Source of the DNA: SZUA-365 sp034002405
GTDB lineage: Bacteria; Bacteroidota; Ignavibacteria; SZUA-365
Assembly (NCBI GenBank): GCA_034002405.1
Contig: JAVFAS010000015.1
Span: 1 to 55,991, forward strand
Length of the DNA stretch: 55,991 nt
Direction: 5' to 3'
Of the stretch, positions 33,225-42,260 are shown piece by piece. Position numbers and translations under genes: made by a program. A model generated the notes under the pieces. The model was given only the letters and a program-made list of their open reading frames with translations, made no database searches and had not been told where the DNA came from. Numbering within the stretch: the first letter of the stretch is position 1; each line of letters opens with the position of its first letter.

Positions 33225-35264
33225 ATGAAGAAACTGTTTCTGCTGGCTTTCCTGGTGCTCGGCATCGGGACGGTGCAGGCGCAGCAGGCCGTCATCAAGA
33301 CGCCTGACATCGCATCGCCCGCGGTGGTGAACCAGGACCAGGCTTCCCCCGTGTCGCTGTACCGCCAGTTCATCCCCGTGGACGAGAAAACCACCATCCA
33401 TCGCGACGGCCGCGTGGGTCGTATGACCAAGACCGCCGAAAAGCAGGGCATGACCGAAATCGGTTTCATGGCCAATACCTATGCCACGATCGGTGACAGC
33501 CGCAACCAGATCGCCTGCGATCCGCAGTCGGGAACCGTGGCCGTCGTCTACCGCGGCAACGACCGTTCGACCAGTGGAGACGGGAACACGCTTTATGTCC
33601 GGTATTCGACGGACAATGGGCAGACCTGGGGCCAGGAAGGTGACAACGTCGCCAACTCGCTCGGTCCCCGTTACCCGAACATCTTCCTGAGCAACCGCGG
33701 CGGCGCCGCGACCACCTCCCTGATGTGGCCGCAGGTCGATCGCTTCGGCGATGGAACCTCCAGCTGGCGCGATATTTACCTGATGCGCAGCGGTGTGAAC
33801 AACACCAATATTCAATATGGCATCGTTCCGAATCCGCCGTACTGGTCGATTCCCTACACGACGCATCTCGATCAGACCACGGGCGATCTCTACACGATGG
33901 CGCTCGGACTCGAGCCCGCCAATGGCGCCTCGACCGGCGAGATCTACCTGCTCCGTTCGACCGATGGCGGCGCGAACTTCGCCCCGGTGACCTTCGACAG
34001 TCCGGTGTTCACCGAGGACCTCGTTCCCGCCGGCTATTTCGCGCAGAACCTGCGCCTCGATATCAGTCCGAACGGCGTCATCGCTCTTGGCTTCGCGCTC
34101 ATCATCGAGAGCGAGCCCGGCCGCGCCTTCCTGCTCGACGAGAATCACGAAGTCGCCTGGCGCGTTTCCACCGACAAGGGAATGTCCTGGGGTGACCTGC
34201 AGCGCTTCCGTCCCGCCGACATCCAGAACAAGCCGCAGCCCTTCGACGCGAAGTGGACGATGGCATGGGATTTCGACATGGTGCTCGATTATCAGGACCG
34301 TCCGCACTTCCTGACCGTGGCCGCGGCCGATATCAATCCGTTCAGCCCGTTTGACGATGCACCGACGGATTCGACCATCAGCCTCTCGAGCGTGGATTCC
34401 ACCTTCGCGACGGAAATCACCTATTATGACGATCCGAGCAATCCCGCGAACTGGAAAATCTTCCCGATCGGTCCCGCGCGCCGCGTCCGTACCGACCGCG
34501 TTTCCTTTACCGCTTCCTCCGACACCGATGCACCGTACCTGATCCGTAACGAACCGAAGTGGGCCCGCAGCTACGACGGCAAGAAGATTTTCGCCAAGTG
34601 GATCTCCCCGGTTACCTCGTGGAGCGTGGCACTCGTCGCCGGAACGCCGACCCTGTTCCAGGATACCCTCCTCCAGGTGTATGCCAACGGCCGTCATGCC
34701 GACAGCCGCTCGGTGGCGTCGTGGACCTTCGGCTGGCCCTTTGGCTATCCCGACCTCGTCACCAACGAGATGGACAGCCTCATGCGCTGGACCGCACTCG
34801 AGGATCTCTCGGCGAAGCTGACCAAGATCGCCTACTACGCCGACAACTCCGACAAGCTCCACATCATCTTCACCGAGTGGGGCATCGGCGAAACCCGCGA
34901 TGACGACCCTGTCAATTCGGACCAGACCATCTGGTACCTGCAGGACGTGAGCATCCCGGTCTCGGATGTCGCGGCGGTCGAGCAGCTCGACAACACCCCC
35001 GGTGATTTCTCGCTGTCACAGAACTATCCCAACCCGTTCAATCCCAGCACGGAAATCACCTTCACGCTTCCGCAATCCGGTCAGACAACCCTGCGCGTCT
35101 TCAACCTGCTCGGTCAGGAAGTCGCCGCCATCGTCAATGAATTCCGGAATGCCGGTACGCACCGCGTGACCTTCGACGCATCGTCCCTGCCCTCGGGCAT
35201 GTACGTCTACCGCCTCGAAAGCGGCGCGTTCAACACCTCGCGCAAGATGATGCTCAGCAAGTAA
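33225..35264 (+). CDS. secreted Asp-box (sialidase-like fold) protein with T9SS sorting domain
   Basis: 679 residues. Signal peptide (KKLFLLAFLVLGIGTVQAQ). The body contains several Asp-box/BNR-like segments (STDNGQTWG, STDGGANFAPV, STDKGMSWGDL) indicating a multi-blade propeller; the catalytic residues of true sialidases are not evident, so enzyme activity is not claimed. The C-terminal 85 residues are a textbook type IX sorting domain: LSQNYPNPFNPSTEI, TLRVFNLLGQEV, LPSGMYVYRLES. It is therefore exported across the outer membrane and attached to or released from the surface. A strong site (AGGAG, 9 bases) precedes the ATG; a clear terminator follows. Codon use looks optimised for high expression. 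Confidence 0.92.
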   Translation: MKKLFLLAFLVLGIGTVQAQQAVIKTPDIASPAVVNQDQASPVSLYRQFIPVDEKTTIHRDGRVGRMTKTAEKQGMTEIGFMANTYATIGDSRNQIACDPQSGTVAVVYRGNDRSTSGDGNTLYVRYSTDNGQTWGQEGDNVANSLGPRYPNIFLSNRGGAATTSLMWPQVDRFGDGTSSWRDIYLMRSGVNNTNIQYGIVPNPPYWSIPYTTHLDQTTGDLYTMALGLEPANGASTGEIYLLRSTDGGANFAPVTFDSPVFTEDLVPAGYFAQNLRLDISPNGVIALGFALIIESEPGRAFLLDENHEVAWRVSTDKGMSWGDLQRFRPADIQNKPQPFDAKWTMAWDFDMVLDYQDRPHFLTVAAADINPFSPFDDAPTDSTISLSSVDSTFATEITYYDDPSNPANWKIFPIGPARRVRTDRVSFTASSDTDAPYLIRNEPKWARSYDGKKIFAKWISPVTSWSVALVAGTPTLFQDTLLQVYANGRHADSRSVASWTFGWPFGYPDLVTNEMDSLMRWTALEDLSAKLTKIAYYADNSDKLHIIFTEWGIGETRDDDPVNSDQTIWYLQDVSIPVSDVAAVEQLDNTPGDFSLSQNYPNPFNPSTEITFTLPQSGQTTLRVFNLLGQEVAAIVNEFRNAGTHRVTFDASSLPSGMYVYRLESGAFNTSRKMMLSK

Positions 35265-35285
35265 GCCCGCATCCATCGCAGCTTC

Positions 35286-35313
35286 AACGGCCCCCTCACC
35301 GGGGCCGTTTTTA
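35286..35313 (+). terminator. rho-independent terminator
   Basis: Stem AACGGCCCC (35286-35294) with GGGGCCGTT (35301-35309), loop CTCACC, followed by a T-run. It ends the T9SS gene transcript. Confidence 0.9.
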
Positions 35314-35393
35314 TTCCCCCCATTCCCCCCATTCCCCTCATTCCCCTCATTCCCCTCATTCCCCTCATTCCCCTCATTCCCCTCATTCCCCTC
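35313..35393. repeat. 9-base tandem repeat (ATTCCCCTC)n
   Basis: Nine contiguous 9-base units, the first two ATTCCCCCC and the rest ATTCCCCTC. The array starts directly at the terminator T-run and stops about 90 bases before the next gene. Confidence 0.95.
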
Positions 35394-35483
35394 CCCATTT
35401 GAACTGACACAAATTCTTCGCATCTTTGATATCCCCGTCCCCCGGGGAGAAACAGTGCATGCAAACAGGCAAGAGAATCGTGC

Positions 35484-36236
35484 ATGATTCATTTTGCGAC
35501 CGCGGTATTTCCTCGTTCCGTTCTTTTCGCCGCGCTTCTTCTTCTCACCGCTTGCGGCGGTCGGCAGCTCGGCATCGATGAATTCCATGAGCTGGCCAAC
35601 GACGCCGAGCGGCATTCCACTTCCATCGCCGACGTGCAGCAGCAGATGCGCGCCCTGTTGCAGTCCTACAATCAGACGGTGTCATCCGATCGCCTGCTGC
35701 ATCTGGATTTTCAGCCCGAGCGGGGTCTGGCCGCGGCGGCGCGTTCCGCGCTCGCCACGCGCATCGACGACGAGAGCGATGCCTCCTGCCGCGGACTGCT
35801 CGAACGCATCGCGGAGTTGCAGGAGACGATGGACGAACACGCCGATCGCCTGGATGAAATCACCGCGCGCCTGCCCGCACCGCATCGCGTGCGTTCCGGG
35901 GAGAATCACTACACGCTCTCGATGCGCTACCTGACGCGGGAGCACGGACTCGCGCGTGGTGCCGCCGATTCGCTTGTCGCACGCGTGGCCTTGACGGGTG
36001 ATATCATCGAAGGGTTCCACATCTGGTTCTATTATCAGGACGGCGTGTTCGGCACCTTCGTCACCCAGGGCGAGGCGCAGATCTCCCCGACGGTGTTTGC
36101 CAAGGTCGTCAAGCGGCAGTTGCTCGAGGACGCCCGCCGGCAAGGCCATCAGGAAGCCTTCGAAACGATACTCGACAGTCTCCAACGTTCCGGCGCCCTG
36201 CTCGCGAACATCCGGCACGGGGCGCCCGGGCTGTAA
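35484..36236 (+). CDS. lipoprotein with coiled coil and LysM-like segment
   Basis: 250 residues. Signal sequence with lipobox LLLTAC (lipidated Cys24 by that reading), then a helical coiled-coil region (about 30-130, repeated LLERIAELQETMDEHADRLDEI), then HRVRSGENHYTLSMRYLTREHG, which resembles the start of a LysM peptidoglycan-binding domain but lacks a typical second half. The C-terminal helices are not recognised. Probably an envelope lipoprotein between outer membrane and cell wall. It precedes the UPF0173 hydrolase by 21 bases, so the two may be co-transcribed. Confidence 0.78.
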   Translation: MIHFATAVFPRSVLFAALLLLTACGGRQLGIDEFHELANDAERHSTSIADVQQQMRALLQSYNQTVSSDRLLHLDFQPERGLAAAARSALATRIDDESDASCRGLLERIAELQETMDEHADRLDEITARLPAPHRVRSGENHYTLSMRYLTREHGLARGAADSLVARVALTGDIIEGFHIWFYYQDGVFGTFVTQGEAQISPTVFAKVVKRQLLEDARRQGHQEAFETILDSLQRSGALLANIRHGAPGL

Positions 36237-36257
36237 TACCCACAGTCGGAGGATGCC

Positions 36258-36935
36258 ATGCTCCAGCTCACCTATCTCAGCCATTCGTCCTTCATCCTCG
36301 ACGACGGCGACCATCGCCTGATCATCGACCCGTTCATCACGGGCAATCCGACCTGTCCGCGTTCCCTCGATGACGTCGCGGTGCAATTCATCGTCCTCAC
36401 GCACGCGCATGGCGACCATCTCGGCGACGCCGTCGCACTGGCCGCCCGGCACGACGCGCTCATCATCGCGGTCAACGAACTGGCCAATTATGTCGCGGAC
36501 AAGGGTGCGCGGGCACACAACATGCACATCGGCGGCGCGTTTCATTTCGCATTCGGCCGTCTGAAATTCACCATCGCGCATCACGGATCGGCCTCGCCCG
36601 AGGGCTTGTATATGGGCGAACCCGCGGGCGTGGTCATCACCATGGGCGGACACACGGTTTACCACACCGGCGACACGGGCCTGTTCCTCGACATGCAGCT
36701 CATCGGCCAGCGCGACCGCATCGATTGCATGTGCGCGCCGATCGGGGATAATTACACGATGGGGGTCGATGACGCGGTCATCGCCGTCGACTTCGTCAAG
36801 CCCCGTCTGGCGATTCCCATGCATTACAACACCTTCGACGTGATCGAAGCCGATCCGCATGCCTTCGTCGCGGGGGTGACGGCGAAGGGCTACACCGGAC
36901 GCGTGATGGAATTCGGGGAGACCATCACGCTGTAA
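36258..36935 (+). CDS. metal-dependent hydrolase, UPF0173 (metallo-beta-lactamase fold)
   Basis: 225 residues of the beta-lactamase superfamily. Metal site: the HxHxDH motif in LTHAHGDHLGD, an internal His in the AHHGSASPEG segment, Asp in VYHTGDTGLF and the final His in IPMHYNTFD. Length and order match the UPF0173 (YtkL) family, whose substrate is not established. Cytosolic, no signal peptide. ATG at 36258 with site GGAGG. Upstream is the lipoprotein gene; downstream is the gdhA promoter. Confidence 0.9.
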   Translation: MLQLTYLSHSSFILDDGDHRLIIDPFITGNPTCPRSLDDVAVQFIVLTHAHGDHLGDAVALAARHDALIIAVNELANYVADKGARAHNMHIGGAFHFAFGRLKFTIAHHGSASPEGLYMGEPAGVVITMGGHTVYHTGDTGLFLDMQLIGQRDRIDCMCAPIGDNYTMGVDDAVIAVDFVKPRLAIPMHYNTFDVIEADPHAFVAGVTAKGYTGRVMEFGETITL

Positions 36936-36967
36936 CGCGATTTTTTTCTCAATTCGGTCCGATTCTC

Positions 36968-36999
36968 TTTTTTTCCTATCGGAATACTTCGTAATTTGG
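36968..36999 (+). promoter_or_regulatory. Bacteroidetes-type promoter of gdhA
   Basis: T7 run (36968-36974), 17 bases, TAATTTGG (36992-36999), an exact TAnnTTTG core. Confidence 0.65.
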
Positions 37000-37040
37000 G
37001 AGTAGGGAATATTGTTCTCTTCCACGGTTTCCAGAAACTT

Positions 37041-37057
37041 TTGAGAAGGATTCTCAA
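37041..37057 (+). promoter_or_regulatory. ribosome-binding-site hairpin at gdhA
   Basis: TTGAGAA (37041-37047) and TTCTCAA (37051-37057) are perfectly complementary with the loop GGA between them; the AAGGA Shine-Dalgarno lies in the stem and loop and the A of the start codon closes the stem. Translation of gdhA could be sensitive to this structure. Confidence 0.5.
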
Positions 37058-38397
37058 TGTCTACCGCACTGAACGACTTCATGCAGGAAGTCAAAGCCAA
37101 GAACGCCGGCGAGGCCGAATTCCACCAGGCAGTTGAAGAAGTTGTCGAGACCCTGCTCCCGGTGCTGGACAAGCAGCCCGAGTATCGGAAGGCGAAAATC
37201 CTCGAGCGTATCGTCGAGCCCGAGCGCACGATTACCTTCCGCGTGCCGTGGGTGACCGACAGCGGTGAAGTGCGCGTCAACCGCGGGTACCGCATCGAGT
37301 TCAACAGCGCGATCGGTCCGTACAAGGGCGGTCTGCGCTTCCATCCGAGCGTCAACCAGAGCATTCTCAAGTTCCTCGGCTTCGAGCAGATCTTCAAGAA
37401 TTCGCTCACGACGCTGCCGATGGGCGGTGGCAAGGGCGGATCCGATTTCGATCCGAAGTTCAAATCGAAAAACGAAATCATGCGTTTCTGCCAGAGCTTC
37501 ATGAGCGAACTCTTCCGGCACATCGGTCCGAACACCGACGTCCCCGCCGGTGACATCGGCGTGGGCGGTCAGGAAATCGGCTTCATGTTCGGGCAGTACA
37601 AGAAACTGCGGAATTCCTTCGACGGCGTGCTCACCGGCAAGGGCCTCAGCTGGGGCGGTTCGCTGATCCGTCCGGAAGCCACCGGTTTTGGTGTCGTGTA
37701 CTTCGCCAGTGAAATGCTCGCCACGCGCGGCCAGTCGTTCGAAGGCAAGACCGTGGCCGTCTCCGGCTTCGGCAACGTGGCCTGGGGCGCGGTGCAGAAG
37801 GCGGCCGAACTCGGCGGCAAGGTCGTGACCATCTCCGGTCCCGACGGCTACATTTTCGATCCAAAGGGAATTTCGGGTGAGAAAATCGATTACATGCTCG
37901 AGCTGCGCGCCTCGAATCAGGACATCGTCGCCCCGTACGCCGAGCGCTTCGGCGCGGAATTCCACGCCGGCAAGCGTCCGTGGGAAGTGAAATGCGACGT
38001 CGCCCTCCCCTGCGCCACGCAGAACGAACTGGGCGAGGCCGATGCCCGCAATCTCGTCGCCAATGGCTGCACCTGCCTCTGCGAAGGTGCCAACATGCCG
38101 ACCACGCCGGAAGGCGCCAAGATCATCATGGACAGCAGTATGCTCTACGGTCCGGCCAAGGCGGCCAACGCCGGCGGTGTGTCGGTGTCGGGTCTGGAAA
38201 TGTCGCAGAACTCGATCCGTATGAGCTGGTCACGCGAGGAGGTGGACATGCACCTTCATCGCATCATGAAAAACATCCACCAATCCTGCCTCGGTGCCGC
38301 TGAACAATACGGCATGGCAGGGAATTACGTTGCCGGTGCGAATATCGCGGGATTCACGAAAGTGGCCGATGCCATGCTCGCGCAGGGCATCGTATAA
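37057..38397 (+). CDS. gdhA: NADP-specific glutamate dehydrogenase
   Basis: Reductive amination of 2-oxoglutarate with ammonia to glutamate (or the reverse), cytosolic hexamer of the 440-450-residue class. 446 residues. Motifs: RVNRGYRIEFNSAIGPYKGGLRFHPSVN, MGGGKGGSDFDPK (catalytic Lys), PAGDIGVGGQEIGFMFG, the NADP-binding SGFGNVAWGAV, and CEGANMPTTPEG. The motif set and length fit the E. coli-type NADP enzyme. Own promoter and ribosome-site hairpin; a bidirectional terminator follows. Highly codon-biased, suggesting strong expression. Confidence 0.97.
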   Translation: MSTALNDFMQEVKAKNAGEAEFHQAVEEVVETLLPVLDKQPEYRKAKILERIVEPERTITFRVPWVTDSGEVRVNRGYRIEFNSAIGPYKGGLRFHPSVNQSILKFLGFEQIFKNSLTTLPMGGGKGGSDFDPKFKSKNEIMRFCQSFMSELFRHIGPNTDVPAGDIGVGGQEIGFMFGQYKKLRNSFDGVLTGKGLSWGGSLIRPEATGFGVVYFASEMLATRGQSFEGKTVAVSGFGNVAWGAVQKAAELGGKVVTISGPDGYIFDPKGISGEKIDYMLELRASNQDIVAPYAERFGAEFHAGKRPWEVKCDVALPCATQNELGEADARNLVANGCTCLCEGANMPTTPEGAKIIMDSSMLYGPAKAANAGGVSVSGLEMSQNSIRMSWSREEVDMHLHRIMKNIHQSCLGAAEQYGMAGNYVAGANIAGFTKVADAMLAQGIV

Positions 38398-38414
38398 TCC
38401 CTCTCCTTCACAGA

Positions 38415-38454
38415 GAGAAAAACACCCGGCCATCCGGCCGGGTGTTTTTTTCTC
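38415..38454. terminator. bidirectional terminator between gdhA and the receiver/PPDK gene
   Basis: Stem AACACCCGGCC (38421-38431) with GGCCGGGTGTT (38436-38446), loop ATCC, A-run before and T-run after, extended by GAGAAA/TTTCTC. It serves both convergent genes. Confidence 0.92.
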
Positions 38455-38462
38455 GTGACGGA

Positions 38463-41400
38463 TCACTCGCCGTGATCGACGTGCGGCGGGACGAGATGCT
38501 TGAGGATCACCCCCGCGCCGGTCTGTCCGTCGACACGGATCTCCACCGCTTCGGGAGCGCGCACATGCCGGATCCACGGCGTCTCCGCGACGACCTCGAG
38601 CGAATCGAGCCATTCCCAATCGATGCGATCCTCCTCGTTGAAATGGCGCGTCGTGAAATAGGAAATGTGAAAGGACGTCAGGTTCTGGAAGAAATGCGAC
38701 CCCTGTGACGGATCCGGTAGCATGTTCGGCAACGAGGTCTCCACGATCGCATGCGCACCCGAGATGCCCGGGAAACGCACCGGAATCCCGAGCCACGGGT
38801 CGGCCGAACCCCAGCGCCCGGGCCCGATGAGAAGATACGGACGATGCGCCGCTACGAGCCCGCGATTGATCTCGGATATTTCCGTCGCCATTTCCTTTGT
38901 CATCGAATTGCGGAAGGTGTCCGGTCGCACATAGACGATATCGGCAAGGCGCACGATGCCATTCCCCAACACGCGGTCGCTGCGCAAGAGTACATCCTCC
39001 CGCGGCAGCGTGGTGAGGTCGATCTCGACCGTGCCTTCTTCCTTGACCATGGGACGCACCTGCAGGAAATCGAATTCGCTCACGTCGTCGAAGTTCTTGC
39101 CGAGCACACCCGCGAATTCGATCTCCACCGGACAGTTCATCGCGGTCTCGCACAGGTCCAGCAACAGACGCAATACTTTCGCCAGCGGGATATATTCGGA
39201 CTGCAGGATCGGGGCGAAGTTGATCACTCGCGTCCCCTTCCGGAAAATGCCTTCATACAACGAGTCGTCCTCGCTGCAGAACGTCGATGCCATGTACTCG
39301 ATCGTCCCATGCTCCTCGGCGGTCTTCATGTCGAGCAGATCGAGGTTTTCCTCCTCGCTCGGTTTCTCCTCGAGCGGCTGCGATTCGAGATTCAAGGCGT
39401 AGAACTGCCGCTGCGAATTGGAGAAATAATCCCGCCGGGTCGCGAACTGCGGCATGATGGTCGGGAAGCGCGGACAGAACTGGGCACTGACACCGCCGTC
39501 GACGATGGTCTTCCCGAGACCAACGGCCAGGTTGACGATGCCGTCGGCCTGACGCGCGTCGCCAAAGGGATAGTAATTGTACGAGCGCGCAACCCCGGAG
39601 AAGTGCGGGTAATAATGGTGCCGATACCGCCGCCCGGCAATCTCCTGGATGATGACGGCCATCTGCTCCTCCTCGAGCCGATGCCCGGTCGCTTCGATGT
39701 AATTCTTCGCGCCGCGGAGATAGGTCGAGGCATAGACATACTTGATCGCCTGCTCGAGCTCCTTGAATCGGATATTCGCATCCGGATTGCTGTTCGGAAT
39801 CATCACCGTGGCGTAAATGCCCGCGAAGGGCTGGTACAACGTGTCCTCGAGCAAGCTCGAGGAGCGAATCGCCAGGGGATGCTGATTGCGCTCGACGATG
39901 GCGCGCAGATCATCCTCCACCGTCGCCGGGAATCGCGCCGCCATGAACAGCCGGATGATCTCCTCGTCGGGATTGTTTTCGATGACCTTGGGGAGAAGGG
40001 TGTTCATGTCCATGAACTGCGCGAACACCTCGGTGCAGAGAATGATGCTGCGGGGAATCCGGATACGGACGTTCGGAAAGAATGTCGGCTTGAGGTAGTT
40101 CTTGAGAATGTTGTCGATGAACGCGAGTCCGCGCGCCTTGCCACCCAGCGATCCCCCTCCGATGCGCAGGAAGGTCGCGCGGCTGTCGACGTCCTCGTGC
40201 GAAAAGTCCGCGATCATGCCGCGCTCATCGTAAATGACCAGCTCGTCGATTTTCCGGATGATGTAGCGACGCAAGCCCTCGGTGGTGTTGAACTCGGTAA
40301 TCTTCACCGGCTTGAGTTCCTCGGCGAGGCGGAACCGCGTGCGGGCGAGCAGCCAGTTGCTGAAATGATCGTGGGAGGCGTGATACAGGAGTGATTCATC
40401 CGGAATCGTGTGCAGGCGCTGACGCAGCTGCCGGACGGTACGCGCGCGATCGACTTCCGTCCCGTCGGGACGCCGGAAGACGAATTCGCCGAAACCGAAA
40501 TTCGCGAGCATGAACTCGCGCACCTGCTGCAGCAGCGTGCGTGAACTCTTGACCGAAAACGCGGCGTTGAGCGCGGCGACCTCGTCACGCAGGTCCTGGC
40601 GCGAGGACTGCACCAGCACGGGCAGTTCCGGACTGTGTTCACGGACGCGGCGGATGTACTTGAGCCCGGCGTGCTCGTCCTCCACCCCGTTGATCGGGAA
40701 TTTCAGGTCGGTGATGATCCCGAGCAGCTCGTGCCGGTATTTATGGAAATACCGCCACGCTTGTTCGAAATCCGTGGCATGGAGGATCTTCGGCCGTGCG
40801 CGCTGCCGCAGCATTTTTTCGGCGAAGTTCTTTCCCTCCTCGATCAGCATTTGTCCCTGCTTGATCAGTTCGGTATAGATCAGCGGCAGGTAGGAAGAAT
40901 AAAACTGCGGCGAGTCCTCCACGAGGATGATCGCGCGCACGCCGAATTCCTTGCAGTCGACGCGGGCGTTGACCGTGTCTTCCAGCAGCTTGATGATCGC
41001 GAGAAACAGTCTCCGATCCCCCGACCAGATGAAGACGCGGTCGAAGCGGTCGAGCGCGCCCTGGTTCATCAGCACCTGCAGTTCGCGGCTCTGATAGCCG
41101 AGCAGCGCGACCGGGACGTCCGGGTACTGCTCCTTCACCGCCTGACAGAAATCCTGCAGACGCATGTCACCGAGCCGCATCATGGTGATGACCAGATCGA
41201 ACCGACCTTCCGCCATCACTTCCAGCGCCGCCTCGCCCGAATAGACTCGCGTGATCGAGGGCGCATAATGAAGGTTGAGTTCGAGATACTCGCTGAAAAT
41301 CGCCTCGGTCAGCTGGCCGTCGTCGACGAGCGTGTAGAAATCGTAGCGGCTCGAGACGAGAAGGATGTTGTTCACCCGGAAGCGCATCAGATCCTTGAAA

Positions 41401-41492
41401 TCAAGGTCGTGCGGACTGATATCCTTCGTCGAGAAACCGTAGCGGGTGATGAGGTCGCGAAGCTCGTCGCGTCGGATGCGTCTTCGTTTCAT
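38463..41492 (-). CDS. receiver-domain / PEP-pyruvate-binding (PPDK-N) fusion protein
   Basis: About 1009 residues. The N-terminal half holds two response-regulator-like receivers: the first (about 40-165, NILLVSSRYDF to LLGYQ) and a second (about 185-320, AIILVEDSPQFYSSYLPL, GIITDLKFP), only the second showing a good acidic pocket. The C-terminal half is a phosphoenolpyruvate-synthase/PPDK N-terminal ATP-grasp domain (GGGSLGGKARGLAF, IRSSSLLEDTLYQPFAGIYAT, VEIEFAG, LQVRPM, GPGRWGSADPWLG). The phosphohistidine swivelling domain and the PEP-binding barrel of full PEP synthase are not seen, so it is probably not a PEP synthase. Perhaps a signal-responsive phosphotransferase. ATG at 41492 chosen over an upstream TTG. 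Confidence 0.85.
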   Translation of the reverse strand: MKRRRIRRDELRDLITRYGFSTKDISPHDLDFKDLMRFRVNNILLVSSRYDFYTLVDDGQLTEAIFSEYLELNLHYAPSITRVYSGEAALEVMAEGRFDLVITMMRLGDMRLQDFCQAVKEQYPDVPVALLGYQSRELQVLMNQGALDRFDRVFIWSGDRRLFLAIIKLLEDTVNARVDCKEFGVRAIILVEDSPQFYSSYLPLIYTELIKQGQMLIEEGKNFAEKMLRQRARPKILHATDFEQAWRYFHKYRHELLGIITDLKFPINGVEDEHAGLKYIRRVREHSPELPVLVQSSRQDLRDEVAALNAAFSVKSSRTLLQQVREFMLANFGFGEFVFRRPDGTEVDRARTVRQLRQRLHTIPDESLLYHASHDHFSNWLLARTRFRLAEELKPVKITEFNTTEGLRRYIIRKIDELVIYDERGMIADFSHEDVDSRATFLRIGGGSLGGKARGLAFIDNILKNYLKPTFFPNVRIRIPRSIILCTEVFAQFMDMNTLLPKVIENNPDEEIIRLFMAARFPATVEDDLRAIVERNQHPLAIRSSSLLEDTLYQPFAGIYATVMIPNSNPDANIRFKELEQAIKYVYASTYLRGAKNYIEATGHRLEEEQMAVIIQEIAGRRYRHHYYPHFSGVARSYNYYPFGDARQADGIVNLAVGLGKTIVDGGVSAQFCPRFPTIMPQFATRRDYFSNSQRQFYALNLESQPLEEKPSEEENLDLLDMKTAEEHGTIEYMASTFCSEDDSLYEGIFRKGTRVINFAPILQSEYIPLAKVLRLLLDLCETAMNCPVEIEFAGVLGKNFDDVSEFDFLQVRPMVKEEGTVEIDLTTLPREDVLLRSDRVLGNGIVRLADIVYVRPDTFRNSMTKEMATEISEINRGLVAAHRPYLLIGPGRWGSADPWLGIPVRFPGISGAHAIVETSLPNMLPDPSQGSHFFQNLTSFHISYFTTRHFNEEDRIDWEWLDSLEVVAETPWIRHVRAPEAVEIRVDGQTGAGVILKHLVPPHVDHGE

Positions 41493-41525
41493 GGGGATCA
41501 AACGGATGTGTGAGGGGCAGGCGCG

Positions 41526-42155
41526 TCAGCGCCGTCCGCCCCCGAAGTAGTAGTGCAGCGACACCGTGCCGAAGGAAAAACCGTCGTTGTCGTCACCGCG
41601 GATGATGGCGTCGAGATTGTCGGTGGTGGTGTAGGTCACGCCCGCGAGAAGACGGATGCCGATGTGCCGCCACGACACGGCCTCGATACCCGCCGCGATA
41701 CCGTAGGACATGTGGCGAATTTGATCATGCGTGACGCTGTGCGTATTCGCACGGATTTCGGGCGAGAGCAACAGGCCGCCGCCGCGAAGCTGCAGCAAGG
41801 GAAACACACTGCCCCGGGCGAGCGCGATACGCAATTCGACCAGGATGCCCCCGCCGAGAAAGACGGCATCGGACTCCAGCCCGTCCTCGCGCGAGAGCAG
41901 CCTGCCGCCACCGCCATACAGGCCCACCACGACATTTCGATGCAGCATATGCGCCAGCTCGATATTGCCATACGGTGTGGGGAAATGATCGCCCGTGTTC
42001 CGTGTCAGCTCACCGCCGAGCGTGACGATCCCCCCTTCGATTCCGATGCGCCACGAACGTTCGCGGGGTGCATTGCGCAACCCGCGCATCTGCCCGGCGG
42101 CGTCGACGGCGAGCACACACAGGAGCAGGGATAAAAGAGCGAGAATGCGTTTCAT
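41526..42155 (-). CDS. secreted outer-membrane beta-barrel-like protein
   Basis: 209 residues with a signal peptide (KRILALLSLLLCVLAVDAAGQ). The mature chain consists of glycine-rich amphipathic strands ending in an aromatic-rich C-terminus (VSLHYYFGGGRR), as in small outer-membrane barrels. No specific family recognised. The ATG at 42155 starts the obvious signal peptide; an upstream extension to 42980 is not credible because it runs over nth. It precedes the receiver/PPDK gene by 33 bases on the same strand and may be co-transcribed. Confidence 0.78.
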   Translation of the reverse strand: MKRILALLSLLLCVLAVDAAGQMRGLRNAPRERSWRIGIEGGIVTLGGELTRNTGDHFPTPYGNIELAHMLHRNVVVGLYGGGGRLLSREDGLESDAVFLGGGILVELRIALARGSVFPLLQLRGGGLLLSPEIRANTHSVTHDQIRHMSYGIAAGIEAVSWRHIGIRLLAGVTYTTTDNLDAIIRGDDNDGFSFGTVSLHYYFGGGRR

Positions 42156-42260
42156 GGAAAACCCGTACATTGAAGACATCGCGTCGCGGGAAAACCGTGA
42201 CGCACTGCCAGATTCTTCGCGTGGAAGAGGGCAGTATACGGAAAATGCGACAGGTCCGCA

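Noticed and set aside
35313..35393. CRISPR-like or riboregulator array
   Set aside because: Nine-base contiguous units without spacers; simple sequence repeat only.
38751..40394. 547-codon plus-strand open frame
   Set aside because: Antisense to the receiver/PPDK-N gene, which has clear motifs on the minus strand.
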